53,875 nt of DNA from an uncultured Prevotella sp. (GCA_934215545.1 CAKQAD010000008.1:1-53875), one strand, 5' to 3'. Positions 9,084 to 17,563 are shown, counted from the first letter of the stretch. The notes: generated by a model not told the origin, from the letters alone. Numbers and translations are program-made.

Positions 9084-9935
9084 TTACTGTATTGATAGCA
9101 ACTTTCTGAGAATGTCTTGTGCCTCTATCTTGCGATACTTGCCCGACAGCTGTGTGTCGGCATCCCAGTCGGTGGTGGTTTTTAGTGAATTCATGTTTAT
9201 GGTGAGTTTTGCCGACTGGTTGCGCCCGTTGATGGCTGTCGAGAACGACAGTTGCTGTGTCATTGGGAAGCGTGTGGATGCCAGTTTGCTGAAGTTGGCA
9301 TAGTTCCACAGCAGTGTCGACTGTCCATGTGTGGCGCCTTGATATGCCACCTGTGCCGCCTTGATGGTGGCGCTGGTGGGGTCGGCATCCCATGTGCAGG
9401 CGAGATGTCCGTTGTTGTAGGTGATGCGGTTGTCGGCACACTTGAATTTGCGTGCATCGCTGGCATCTATGCTGTTCTTGCCAGGCAGGAACAGCTGGTT
9501 CCAGAACATCGCCTCAAGACTGTAGTAGCTGATGCCATTGTCGGCAAGAAACGACACTTGGTCGTAGCCAGCCTTGATATACTCTTTATGATAGCGGTCG
9601 ACGAGCAACACATAGTCGGGGGTGAAGTCGATGCGTGCTATCTCTGTGCGCAGCAGTGGCAACAGCATCTGCAGGCGTATCACCTTGCCTCGGCGCATAC
9701 TCAGCTTGCCATCGCAGCTAATGTTCTTTGAGCCAGCCTCGAGGGTGAGGTCGCAGTTTGCCACTACATCGCTCACATTGGCGGCATTGGCTATCACCTT
9801 CCTTACGAATGTGGTGGATGCCACATCGGTTGTAGTGGCGCCGTTGCCGCTTGCCGACTGGCTGGTGCCACACGATGCCATCGCCACGACGACGATGGCT
9901 GCCATGATTGCTTTAAGAATATTCTTTGTTTTCAT
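9084..9935 (-). CDS. DUF4292-type outer-membrane lipoprotein
   Basis: The 283-residue product starts MKTKNILKAIMAAIVVVAMA followed by SCGTSQS, a lipoprotein signal peptide with Cys22 as the lipidated residue. The mature part is a beta-rich, LolA/LolB-like shape (CDLTLEAGSKNISCDGKLSM, IDFTPDYVLLVDRYHKEYI, TTDWDADTQLSGKYRKIEAQDI), which is how the DUF4292 family of Bacteroidota looks. The family has no proven function; lipid or lipoprotein handling in the envelope is a guess from the fold. It sits between the TPR gene (54 bp upstream) and the EnvC-like gene (25 bp downstream). Confidence 0.8.
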   Translation of the reverse strand: MKTKNILKAIMAAIVVVAMASCGTSQSASGNGATTTDVASTTFVRKVIANAANVSDVVANCDLTLEAGSKNISCDGKLSMRRGKVIRLQMLLPLLRTEIARIDFTPDYVLLVDRYHKEYIKAGYDQVSFLADNGISYYSLEAMFWNQLFLPGKNSIDASDARKFKCADNRITYNNGHLACTWDADPTSATIKAAQVAYQGATHGQSTLLWNYANFSKLASTRFPMTQQLSFSTAINGRNQSAKLTINMNSLKTTTDWDADTQLSGKYRKIEAQDILRKLLSIQ

Positions 9936-9989
9936 TATGCTGTGTTTACGTTGTTGTTGTGTTTGGGGTTGGCAGCAGTGTGTGCCACC

Positions 9990-11801
9990 TTATTTCTGCG
10001 ATGCCTTTCCGGTGTTTATCTTCCGCATAAGCTTGTCTTTGTCGGCACCGGTGTCGATGGCTCGCTGCCAGTATTGCTTTGCTCCTTTGGCATCGCCGGC
10101 ACATGAGTAGATGTCGCCAGCATGTTCGAAAATGTCGGCAGTGGCGGCATCGCCATAGTTCTGCAGCGCCAGGTCGATATATGCCTTAGCCTCATCATAG
10201 CGTTTCTGCAGATAGAGTATCCAGGCATAGGTGTCGAGATATACGGCGTTGGTGGGTTCAGACGTTATCGTCTTCAGGCTCATGGCGGCAGCCTTGTCGA
10301 GCTGCTCGCTGCGCAAAGACAGATAGTAGGCATAGTTGTTGAGCACGAGGTTGTTGTCGGGCTTCAGCTGCAGTGCGCTGTCGTAGGCGGCAAATGCCTC
10401 GGCGGTGTGGTTGCTGCCATATTCTATATCGCCAATGAGTCCATACATATCCGATTGTATGGACTTGAAATTCTCGTCTTTGTCGCCATCGTTAACGGCA
10501 TTGGCAATGCCTTTGCGGAATGTCTGCAATGCCTTCTGCTCGTCGTTGAGACGTGTGAAGTAGGTGATGCCAAGGAAATAGTAGTAGCGTATCTCCGTAG
10601 GACTATATAGTATGCCATCGGTTGCATATTTCACAACATCGTTCCAGCGCTCATCGTCGTAGAGCAGCTGAATGATGGATATGCGTGGCACCTTGCTGTC
10701 GGGTTCGAAAGCCAGGGTGGCATTGTAGGCTGCAATGATTGAGTCGTGTGGCATTTCCTTAAGATACATGTAGGTGGCCTTAAGGTTTGTCATGTCGGGG
10801 CAGTGCGGTGTAGCAGCTATTGCCATATCGAAGAGTTGCAGCATGGGCACCGAGTCGTGTGGATTGGTGCGCTCGCTTTCGCGTATGGCTTGCTGCAGCA
10901 TGGATATCTTTGTGTCGGTGGCGGTGCGTGGACTGCACAGCATGTCGTTGCGCAGGCGCACGGCGGCGGTGTCGTTGCCCTCGCTTCTATAGTAGTCGTA
11001 GAGTGACTGCTGGGCTTCGTCGTTGGTGGGGTCGTCGCGGAGCACATCGCTGAATAGTGCGTAGGCTTGCTGCTTCTGTCCGTCGTTCATGAGCCAGTTG
11101 CCAAGCATCACCTTGTATGTGGCATCGTAGGGATGCGTGTCGCTGAGCTTCTTAAGCTGTCGATAGGTGTTTTTCTTGTCGTTGCAGCTGATGTAGACGT
11201 TGAGTCGGAGCACCTCGAAATCGTCGCTGGGGCCGTCGACCTGCTCCATGCGGTCGATGGTGGATAGCATGTGTGGTGTGTCTTTCTGCAGTGCATAGAG
11301 TCCGAGCAGCTGTCGCAGCAGATCGGTGCGGTCGTGATGGTGTGAGTAGAGTTGCTCGTAGGCTTCGGTGGCTGCAGCATAGTCGTTCTTCATGAGATAT
11401 GTCTGTGCCACATTCTCCTGATAGGTGTCGTTGCCGGGTTGCAGCTCGGCGGCTCGACGCATATAGGCTATCACGAGTGAGTCGTTGCGGTGTGGCTCGG
11501 CAGAATAGTAGAGTGCCTGCCTATAGTATGCCTCGGCACGGTTGGGGTCGATTGCCACACACGAGTCGAAGAGTGCTTGCGCCTCGTCGGCATTGTCCTT
11601 CACTTGCTGGCACACGCCTTCGAGGTAGAGCCTGTCGTAGGCGGGCACAGATGCCAACAATGAGTCGACCGACACTCGCATGGTGTCGGCAACATCGGCT
11701 GGCGACACTGCAGGCTTACGCCGGCTTGCCAGTGCTGGTGCCAATGCCATGAGTGCCAGAAGCAGAAGCAGTGCTATGTAGTGGTTCTTATTGTTCATCA
11801 A
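9990..11801 (-). CDS. exported TPR-repeat protein
   Basis: The 603-residue protein has an N-terminal signal or anchor segment (NHYIALLLLLALMALAPALA) followed by at least ten tetratricopeptide repeats. Examples are YDRLYLEGVCQQVKDNADEA, YKVMLGNWLMNDGQKQQAYA and VYLDTYAWILYLQKRYDEAK. TPR arrays are protein-interaction scaffolds, here probably periplasmic. The gene lies 21 bp behind dut and 54 bp ahead of the DUF4292 gene. No enzymatic motif is visible. Its exact partner is unknown. Confidence 0.85.
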   Translation of the reverse strand: MMNNKNHYIALLLLLALMALAPALASRRKPAVSPADVADTMRVSVDSLLASVPAYDRLYLEGVCQQVKDNADEAQALFDSCVAIDPNRAEAYYRQALYYSAEPHRNDSLVIAYMRRAAELQPGNDTYQENVAQTYLMKNDYAAATEAYEQLYSHHHDRTDLLRQLLGLYALQKDTPHMLSTIDRMEQVDGPSDDFEVLRLNVYISCNDKKNTYRQLKKLSDTHPYDATYKVMLGNWLMNDGQKQQAYALFSDVLRDDPTNDEAQQSLYDYYRSEGNDTAAVRLRNDMLCSPRTATDTKISMLQQAIRESERTNPHDSVPMLQLFDMAIAATPHCPDMTNLKATYMYLKEMPHDSIIAAYNATLAFEPDSKVPRISIIQLLYDDERWNDVVKYATDGILYSPTEIRYYYFLGITYFTRLNDEQKALQTFRKGIANAVNDGDKDENFKSIQSDMYGLIGDIEYGSNHTAEAFAAYDSALQLKPDNNLVLNNYAYYLSLRSEQLDKAAAMSLKTITSEPTNAVYLDTYAWILYLQKRYDEAKAYIDLALQNYGDAATADIFEHAGDIYSCAGDAKGAKQYWQRAIDTGADKDKLMRKINTGKASQK

Positions 11802-11822
11802 TGTGTTGATATGTGGGTTACT

Positions 11823-12260
11823 TTACTTCACACCCGTATGGCCGTAGCCTCCGGCGCCGCGCTCTGTGTCGTCGAGCTCTTCCACAAGTTCTATCTCGGC
11901 TTGCTCATAGCGTGCTATCACCATCTGTGCTATGCGCTCGCCTGGCTCAATGGTGAAAGGTTGTGCAGAGAGGTTTACGAGCAGCACACCGAGCTCGCCA
12001 CGATAGTCGGCATCAATGGTACCGGGAGTGTTGAGCACTGTTATGCCGTGCTTGAGGGCAAGGCCTGAGCGTGGACGCACCTGTGCCTCGTAGCCTGGGG
12101 GGAGTGCCATGAAGAGTCCGGTAGGTATTATGCGGCGCTCCATGGGTTGCAACACTATAGGGGCTTCGATGTTGGCACGCATGTCCATGCCTGCACTCTG
12201 TGGAGTGGCGTAGGCAGGCAACTGCTGACTGCCACGGTTTATCATTTTTATCTTTACCAT
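11823..12260 (-). CDS. dut: dUTP diphosphatase
   Basis: The enzyme splits dUTP to dUMP and diphosphate, keeping uracil out of DNA and feeding dTMP synthesis. All five trimeric dUTPase motifs are present: AGMDMRA (1), [10 protein letters not shown] (2), [13 protein letters not shown] with the catalytic Asp (3), PGERIAQMV (4) and [10 protein letters not shown] (5). The ATG at 12260 gives 145 residues, the normal size. An in-frame ATG 90 bases further upstream would add an unrelated N-terminal extension and was not chosen. It heads a run of four minus-strand genes with short gaps. Confidence 0.95.
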   Translation of the reverse strand: MVKIKMINRGSQQLPAYATPQSAGMDMRANIEAPIVLQPMERRIIPTGLFMALPPGYEAQVRPRSGLALKHGITVLNTPGTIDADYRGELGVLLVNLSAQPFTIEPGERIAQMVIARYEQAEIELVEELDDTERGAGGYGHTGVK

Positions 12261-12354
12261 TGTCGTTGTGTGGGTTGTGCCGGACTGCTGACAGACCGAC
12301 GTGGTTGCTACTTTGTGTTGGTGCATGAATGGATATTCGTGCATTAACAATCTG

Positions 12355-12362
12355 CAAAAATA
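12355..12362 (-). promoter_or_regulatory. candidate dut operon promoter, -7 box
   Basis: On the minus strand this reads TATTTTTG (TAnnTTTG), about 95 bp upstream of the dut ATG. No clear -33 TTTG is seen at the expected distance. Confidence 0.4.
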
Positions 12363-12420
12363 CTTATTAATAATGAGATTAGGGAGTTTTGCGTATTAAA
12401 ATTAGTTGATTGCTGCATTT

Positions 12421-12454
12421 TTTGACTTATTGTGCGATAGTTTGCTTATCTTTG
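12421..12454 (+). promoter_or_regulatory. candidate dgt promoter
   Basis: TTTG at 12421-12424 and TATCTTTG at 12447-12454 are 22 bases apart, a close match to the Bacteroidota -33/-7 pair. The dgt ATG follows 38 bp later. This also supports the ATG at 12493 over an in-frame ATG at 12406, which would lie upstream of the promoter. Confidence 0.65.
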
Positions 12455-12492
12455 TAGTTGTATTAAGAACCTACATAACACTCATAAGCTAT

Positions 12493-13830
12493 ATGTATTG
12501 GCAACAGCTCATCACCAACAAGCGTCTGGGGCAGGAAGTGCGCCACCCGGAACGCCACGACGACCGGTCGGAATTTAAGCGCGACTACGACCGACTGATT
12601 TTCTCGGCTCCTTTCCGCCGCTTGCAGAACAAGACTCAGGTGTTCCCACTGCCGGGAAGCATCTTCGTGCACAACCGCCTGACGCACTCGCTCGAAGTGG
12701 CGAGTGTAGGAATGTCGCTGGGCAATGATGTGGCACGCCGACTCAAGAAGAGACATCCAGAACTGGTAGGCACACTGTTTGAAGAGATTGGCACCATAGT
12801 GAGTGCCGCCTGCCTTGCCCACGACATGGGCAACCCGCCTTTCGGACATTCTGGCGAGAAGGCTATCCAGGCGTTCTTTGCAGAGGGTGCCGGACAGTGT
12901 CTGCGCGACAAGCTTAACCCGGTGTTTTGGGACAATCTGCTGCACTTCGAGGGCAATGCCAATGCCTTCCGACTGCTCACCCACCGTTTTCACGGACGAC
13001 GTGAGGGCGGATTTGTGATGACCTACTCCACTCTGGCATCGATAGTGAAGTATCCTCACTCGAGCCTGTGTGCCGGACGCAAGGGTAAGTTTGGATTCTT
13101 CTGTTTCGAGGAGCCTTATTTTGAACGCATTGCTGCCGACATGGGACTGCTTCGACTCTCTGCCGAGGGCGAACCGCTGCGCTATGCACGCCATCCGCTC
13201 GTGTATCTTGTGGAGGCTGCCGACGACATCTGCTACGAGATAATGGACATCGAGGATGCTCATAAACTGCGCATACTCTCGTTTGACGAAACCATGCAAC
13301 TGCTGCTGGGATTTTTCGATGACGACACCAAAGCCACCATCTTGCGACGCATCGACGAGGAGGGTATCACCGACAACAATGAGAAGGTGGTGTATCTGAG
13401 GGCTTGCACCATAGGCAAGCTGGAGGCGGAGTGCGTGAAGGCTTTCGTCGATAACGAAGAGGAGATACTGGCGGGCACCTTCAAGGGCTCGCTCATCGAC
13501 CATATAACGCCTGCCGTGAGCAATGCCTATAAGCATTGCGCTGAGCTGAGCGTGCAGCGCATCTACAACTCTAAGCCGGTGCTCGATGTGGAACTGTCGG
13601 GATATAAAATCATGGAAACGCTCATGGAAACGCTTATGGAGGCTGCCGTGAGCCCCGATAAGTATCACTCCGAACAGCTACGCAAGCGATTCAGCAACCA
13701 ATACGACATCAACAGCAACAACCTCGATACGCGCGTGATGGCTGTGATAGACTATATCTCTGGCATGACCGACATCTTTGCACTCGACATCTATCAGAAG
13801 ATACAGGGCATATCACTGCCTATTGTATAA
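12493..13830 (+). CDS. dgt: deoxyguanosinetriphosphate triphosphohydrolase-like HD protein
   Basis: The 445-residue cytoplasmic enzyme is of the dNTPase family, which cleaves dGTP to deoxyguanosine and triphosphate. The N-terminus is diagnostic: MYWQQLITNKRLGQ, then RSEFKRDYDRLIFSAPFRRLQNKTQVFPL and HNRLTHSLEVASVG. The HD metal site is at H110-D111 in CLAHDMGNPPFGHSGE, and the second Asp region is LVEAADDICYEIMDIEDAH. It is transcribed away from dut; both genes act on nucleotide pools, but the shared spacer is only suggestive of shared control. No partner follows; about 740 bp without a gene come next. Confidence 0.93.
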   Translation: MYWQQLITNKRLGQEVRHPERHDDRSEFKRDYDRLIFSAPFRRLQNKTQVFPLPGSIFVHNRLTHSLEVASVGMSLGNDVARRLKKRHPELVGTLFEEIGTIVSAACLAHDMGNPPFGHSGEKAIQAFFAEGAGQCLRDKLNPVFWDNLLHFEGNANAFRLLTHRFHGRREGGFVMTYSTLASIVKYPHSSLCAGRKGKFGFFCFEEPYFERIAADMGLLRLSAEGEPLRYARHPLVYLVEAADDICYEIMDIEDAHKLRILSFDETMQLLLGFFDDDTKATILRRIDEEGITDNNEKVVYLRACTIGKLEAECVKAFVDNEEEILAGTFKGSLIDHITPAVSNAYKHCAELSVQRIYNSKPVLDVELSGYKIMETLMETLMEAAVSPDKYHSEQLRKRFSNQYDINSNNLDTRVMAVIDYISGMTDIFALDIYQKIQGISLPIV

Positions 13831-13894
13831 GAAGCGAAAGATAAGCAACTTTCTTGTAATCAGGTCTGAATTGTCGTATAGATAACTATCCAAT

Positions 13895-13955
13895 ATTGAT
13901 AATATATTGTTTGTTTCTGCCATAATCAACCATTTACTGATAATATATTATCAAT
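13895..13955. repeat. AT-rich inverted repeat after dgt
   Basis: A perfect 14-bp inverted repeat (13895-13908 with 13942-13955, attgataatatatt) has a 33-base spacer and lies 65 bp past the dgt stop. There is no T-run, so it is unlikely to be a normal terminator. The 202 bases from 13831 to 14032 hold no gene that I can see. Confidence 0.5.
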
Positions 13956-14032
13956 TTCGAAGTTACACTTTTAATTTTAACAGCGACTAGTGCCTTCACA
14001 CACTCTGCACGGTTTTTTAGAGGGACTTTCAA

Positions 14033-14440
14033 AGACGATATTTGCATGGTTTAACCGCCTGAGAATGCGAGTTGAATTCAAAAACAGATTGGCGATGCGT
14101 TTTTTGCGAGATATGAGCGTGCAACATCTAACACTCTAATACACAACACATTGATGCAACGAAAGGCAAGAGTGTGCAATAATAAAGCATAGCAAAAGGC
14201 AGCAAAAGAGCCCATTTTGCAGTGAAAAAGAGCCTTGTTTTGGGTGCAAACAAAGCTTCTTTACACCCAAAACAAGGCTCTTTTTTATGCCGAAGGCGCT
14301 AAAGCAAGCGGCAAAGTGCGGAATTTTGGTGTTTATTTGTGCTTTACCGACAGAAAAACGATGGAATAGTGTGGAAAGATTTTCTATTTCGCAATTTTCA
14401 TTTGTAACAATTTGGCTAAACAAAAAATATATTTGCATGG
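14033..14440. repeat. dispersed ~408-bp non-coding repeat, copy 1
   Basis: This stretch aligns almost without gaps to 51601-52008. The left ends share agacgatatttgcatggtt exactly. The agtgtgcaa block lies at offset 138 here and 139 in the other copy. The right 59 bases (14381-14439) match in 53 positions. The centre is more diverged but still alignable. In this copy the 12-mer atatttgcatgg occurs at both ends (14038-14049 and 14429-14440). At the right end, TTTG (14401-14404) and TATATTTG (14428-14435) form a promoter-like pair reading rightward, conserved in copy 2. No common reading frame is kept, so it is probably not a gene. Function unknown. Confidence 0.75.
14225..14285. terminator. 22-bp perfect hairpin inside repeat copy 1
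   Basis: The arms 14225-14246 and 14264-14285 are exact inverted repeats with a 17-base loop, A-rich at the left edge and T-rich at the right. It could terminate transcription in both directions. The matching region of copy 2 is homologous but does not keep the stem. Confidence 0.65.
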
Positions 14441-14479
14441 GGCAAAACTGCCTTTATGCAACCATAAACCAATAAAAAA

Positions 14480-14512
14480 GCGAGCCAATTTTGCAATGCA
14501 AAACAGGCTCGC
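14480..14512 (-). terminator. terminator of the glsA-glsB transcript
   Basis: Arms gcgagcc (14480-14486) and ggctcgc (14506-14512), with an inner stem ttttgc/gcaaaa, are followed on the minus strand by six T. It lies 59 bp past the glsB stop. Confidence 0.75.
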
Positions 14513-14570
14513 CACCTAACTACCAATGTAAAAACATTATAAATATTTTTCTCGGGCTCGCAGCCCCTAA

Positions 14571-15563
14571 TCAATCGTGTTCTTTATAAATCACATTGTT
14601 GGCACCACTTGTTATCTCCATAGCCTCAGGATGCTGCTTGATGAATGAGTCGATATGGCGCACACGCTTGCTCTCCAATATCTCATCGACGGCAATAAGG
14701 ATGCCCGTCTCTTCCACATCGCCGAAGCCGTAGTTGATGGCTGTGCCAAAGAGTTTCATTGTGGGCGACAACGACATATAGGCATTGACGAGTGGTGGGA
14801 TGTTGTAGCCTAAGGCACGCACCTCGCGGTTGAGGATGAGATAGTCTTTCTTGAAGTCGTCCTCGCAGAACAGCTGGCGCAATTCTTCCTCTGGTGTCTC
14901 TATCTTCAGCGGCTTCATCGGTATGATGAGGTTCTCCTTGTCGTCGAAGTGTTTCTTTAGGAAGTAGAGTATCATGTCGCGTCCACGACGGATATACGAT
15001 GGATACATCGTCATTTTTCCGAAGAAATACTTCACATTAGGCTTTATCACGGTGAGTGCACCGAGTCCGTCCCAAAGGTTGTCGAGTGCGAAGAGGCTCT
15101 TGGCGCCACGTCGTGTGCTTTGATATTCGAGTGTCACGAAAGAGCGTCCGAGCTCCACGGTGTAGGGCATGTATTCCTTAAGGAATTTGTCCGAGAAGTG
15201 AAACATGTGACTGGTGGCAAGCTTTGGCTGTCCGTTGTCGTCGAGCTCCCAGTCGGTGCCGAGCAGATAGCGGTAGCCACCGATTATCTCCTCTGCCTCA
15301 GGGTTCCACACGATGAGCTGTTTATAGCAGTTTTCGCAGGTGTCATACTCGTCGATGTCCATTGACTTGCCCGTGCCACCGCCTGCCTCGCGGAATGCTA
15401 TCTCGCGCAAGCGTCCTATCTCGCGCATCACATTAGGGGCATTGTGTGCCGTAATCACATATATCTCGTTGTGACTCTTGTTGGTCATGCGAAGCTGTCG
15501 CTCAGGGGTGAGTTCGCTCTTGAGTATATCCCTACTGATAGGTTGTATTATTGGCTCTTCCAT
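14571..15563 (-). CDS. glsB: GNAT-type N-acyltransferase, probable glycine-lipid synthase GlsB
   Basis: The 330-residue protein has the N-acyltransferase (OlsB/hemolysin-like GNAT) fold: ITAHNAPNVMREIGRLREIAFREAGGGTGKSMDIDEYD and then GGYRYLLGTDW and ELGRSFVTLEYQ. In Bacteroides, a protein of this type (GlsB) attaches a 3-hydroxy fatty acid to glycine, giving the precursor of glycine lipids of the outer membrane. The adjacent glsA then adds a second acyl chain. The assignment rests on the fold and the pairing with 15604-16452, so the substrate is inference. The ATG at 15563 (MEEPIIQPISRDIL) is preferred to an upstream in-frame ATG whose extension lacks family character. The gene is 40 bp downstream of glsA. 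Confidence 0.75.
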   Translation of the reverse strand: MEEPIIQPISRDILKSELTPERQLRMTNKSHNEIYVITAHNAPNVMREIGRLREIAFREAGGGTGKSMDIDEYDTCENCYKQLIVWNPEAEEIIGGYRYLLGTDWELDDNGQPKLATSHMFHFSDKFLKEYMPYTVELGRSFVTLEYQSTRRGAKSLFALDNLWDGLGALTVIKPNVKYFFGKMTMYPSYIRRGRDMILYFLKKHFDDKENLIIPMKPLKIETPEEELRQLFCEDDFKKDYLILNREVRALGYNIPPLVNAYMSLSPTMKLFGTAINYGFGDVEETGILIAVDEILESKRVRHIDSFIKQHPEAMEITSGANNVIYKEHD

Positions 15564-15603
15564 TTGTATTGTTGTGTGTTCTCTTGCTAAAAAAAAACGA
15601 TGT

Positions 15604-16452
15604 TTATTGCTTTGCTCCTTGTTGTGGCAGTTCATACACTATGTCTTCTACCCATTGTGCCCACTGCTGTGGTGTCTTGGAGCGGTCGAATGTCTGCCAG
15701 GGTATGGGCTTGCCGATGTGTATGCAGAAGTGCTTTCCTACATTGCGATACATCTCGTCGACGAGGAATATCATGGCAAGGTTGAAGGGCAGAAAACGGT
15801 CGCTGAAGTTGGCTATGCGATAGAAGCGGTTGGAGTTGCGCCCGCTGAAATGTATGGGCACCACATCGCGCTTGTATTCAACGCTTTTGCTTATGAACGT
15901 CTTTTTCCATGCTATGTCGTGTATGGAACCATCTTTCTGCTTTCGGCTGTTGAGTCCGGCAGGAAACATAAGAATGTGGTTGTTGCCGCTAAATCCAGCC
16001 TCTACCATGCGTGGGAAATCGCGCCCGTTGCGCCCCGTCTTGTTGATGCCGATGCACACTGGTGCAAGTCCGGGCAGGTTCATCAGCAGGTCGTTGACCA
16101 GATAGCGGAAATTGCCGTTGTAATGGCGACCGATTATGGAGCCAAGCGCCACACCATCCTGTCCACCAAGCGGATGGTTAGAAACGAAAGTGTAGAGGCG
16201 ACCATCGTCGACAGCAGGCAAATTCTCCATTCCCACCACCTCGATGTCCATCTTCAGATACTTCACCGTTTGTTCGAGCCACTCCACGCCTTGCTCATGG
16301 CGGTGCTCCCAGATAAAGGCATTCACCTGATCTTGGTGGATGATGCGCTTCAGCCAGCCAACCAACGGCTTTGGCACGAAACGGACTTTGGAGCCCATCT
16401 TGTCGTGCAGGATGCGGTCGATGTCAATGGTGTGTTCTGTTATCTCGTTCAT
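15604..16452 (-). CDS. glsA: 1-acyl-glycerol-phosphate acyltransferase-like protein, probable GlsA
   Basis: The 282-residue membrane-associated acyltransferase is of the PlsC-like family. The catalytic His/Asp motif is NHPLGGQDG (H93, D99), and the later block MFPAGLNSRKQ acts as the phosphate/acyl-acceptor motif. The protein starts MNEITEHTIDIDRILHDK. Next to a GlsB-like GNAT, it is the likely O-acyltransferase that completes the two-chain glycine lipid; a role in phospholipid synthesis is the alternative. Both genes diverge from the dcw cluster. The start at 16452 is chosen over an in-frame ATG 60 bases upstream because the extra residues are of low quality and overlap the promoter box. Confidence 0.75.
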   Translation of the reverse strand: MNEITEHTIDIDRILHDKMGSKVRFVPKPLVGWLKRIIHQDQVNAFIWEHRHEQGVEWLEQTVKYLKMDIEVVGMENLPAVDDGRLYTFVSNHPLGGQDGVALGSIIGRHYNGNFRYLVNDLLMNLPGLAPVCIGINKTGRNGRDFPRMVEAGFSGNNHILMFPAGLNSRKQKDGSIHDIAWKKTFISKSVEYKRDVVPIHFSGRNSNRFYRIANFSDRFLPFNLAMIFLVDEMYRNVGKHFCIHIGKPIPWQTFDRSKTPQQWAQWVEDIVYELPQQGAKQ

Positions 16453-16498
16453 CTTATTTTCTATGCTTTTGCTTTTGGGGCATAATGCTTTGACGCTG

Positions 16499-16506
16499 CA
16501 AAAATA
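16499..16506 (-). promoter_or_regulatory. candidate glsA promoter, -7 box
   Basis: TATTTTTG on the minus strand, 46 bp before the glsA ATG. A good -33 partner is not evident. Confidence 0.4.
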
Positions 16507-16601
16507 ACACATCTTTTTCAGATATTTACTATTTACAACAAGAAAAGTGCATTTTTAATAAAATTGATACACAAACATGGAAACGTATGAGGATTTTTGT
16601 G

Positions 16602-16609
16602 TAACTTTA
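16602..16609 (+). promoter_or_regulatory. possible -7 box of the dcw cluster
   Basis: TAACTTTA matches TAnnTTTG except for the last base and lies 21 bp before the rsmH ATG at 16631. It speaks against the in-frame ATG at 16577, which would be upstream of it. No -33 box was found. Confidence 0.3.
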
Positions 16610-16630
16610 CACCCAAATACGCATATTATA

Positions 16631-17563
16631 ATGTACACAGACATAAAGACAGCAGAAACATATCACGTGCCAGTGTTGCTTGGCGAGAGCATCGATGGCC
16701 TCAACATAAAACCTGGGGGCATATACGTAGACGTAACCTTTGGTGGCGGAGGACACTCGCGCGAGATAATGAGCCGACTCACGGGCGGTGCCCGACTGTT
16801 TAGCTTCGACCAAGATGCCGACGCCGAGCGCAACGCCGAGGGATTTGGCGAGGGATTTACCTTCGTGAGGAGCAACTTCCGCTATCTGAAAAACTGGATG
16901 CGTTATTACGGCATCGACCACATCGATGGGCTACTTGCCGACCTGGGGGTGTCGTCGCACCACTTCGACGATGCCGAGCGCGGATTCTCGTTCCGCTTCG
17001 ACGCGCCTCTCGACATGCGCATGAACAAACGCGCCGGGACAACGGCTGCTGACATCATTGCCACCTACGATGAGGAGAGGCTTGCCGACTTGTTCTACAT
17101 CTACGGCGAACTGAAAAACTCCCGACGCATAGCTGCCACACTGGTGAAGGCACGACAGCAGAAAGCCATTGCCACCACAAGCGAGTTTATGGCTGCCGTG
17201 GAGCCGCTTTTCAAGCGCGAGCGAGAGAAGAAGGACATGGCAAAGCTGTTCCAGGCGCTGCGAATAGAGGTGAACCACGAGATGGATGCACTGCGAGAGA
17301 TGCTGGCATCGGCAACCGAACTGCTGGCACCCGAGGGGCGACTGTCGGTGATTACATATCACTCGCTCGAAGACCGCATGGTGAAGAACGTTATGAAGAC
17401 GGGCAACCCGGAAGGACGGCTGCAGCAAGACTTCTTCGGACGAATCACAGCACCGCTGAAGACGGTGGGCAAACTGATAACACCATCGCCCGAAGAACAG
17501 CAGCGCAACCCACGAAGCCGAAGCGCAAAGCTACGCGTGGCAGAGAAAACAGCGCAACAGTAA
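16631..17563 (+). CDS. rsmH: 16S rRNA (cytosine(1402)-N(4))-methyltransferase RsmH (MraW)
   Basis: The SAM-dependent enzyme methylates C1402 of 16S rRNA. The start at 16631 gives a 310-residue protein beginning MYTDIKTAETYHVPVLLGES, the normal family start. The SAM-binding motif is YVDVTFGGGGHSREIM, followed by FSFDQDADA. LLADLGVSSHHFDDAERGFSFRFDAPLDMRM is the family signature, and the C-terminal VITYHSLEDRMVK block completes the match. It is the first gene of the dcw cluster here. Usually mraZ comes before it in this phylum, but the 178 bp between glsA and rsmH are too short for one. ftsL follows after 32 bp. Confidence 0.96.
   Translation: MYTDIKTAETYHVPVLLGESIDGLNIKPGGIYVDVTFGGGGHSREIMSRLTGGARLFSFDQDADAERNAEGFGEGFTFVRSNFRYLKNWMRYYGIDHIDGLLADLGVSSHHFDDAERGFSFRFDAPLDMRMNKRAGTTAADIIATYDEERLADLFYIYGELKNSRRIAATLVKARQQKAIATTSEFMAAVEPLFKREREKKDMAKLFQALRIEVNHEMDALREMLASATELLAPEGRLSVITYHSLEDRMVKNVMKTGNPEGRLQQDFFGRITAPLKTVGKLITPSPEEQQRNPRSRSAKLRVAEKTAQQ

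Noticed and set aside
12406..12492. Longer N-terminus for Dgt
   Set aside because: The extra 29 codons would begin upstream of the promoter boxes and are not family-like.
12463..13668. Minus-strand frame of 401 codons over dgt
   Set aside because: dgt matches its family over the full length on the plus strand; the minus frame has no recognisable motif.
14136..14438. Minus-strand frame of 100 codons between dgt and glsB
   Set aside because: It runs through the dispersed repeat and its hairpin, has odd Cys/Leu/Phe composition and is not kept in copy 2.
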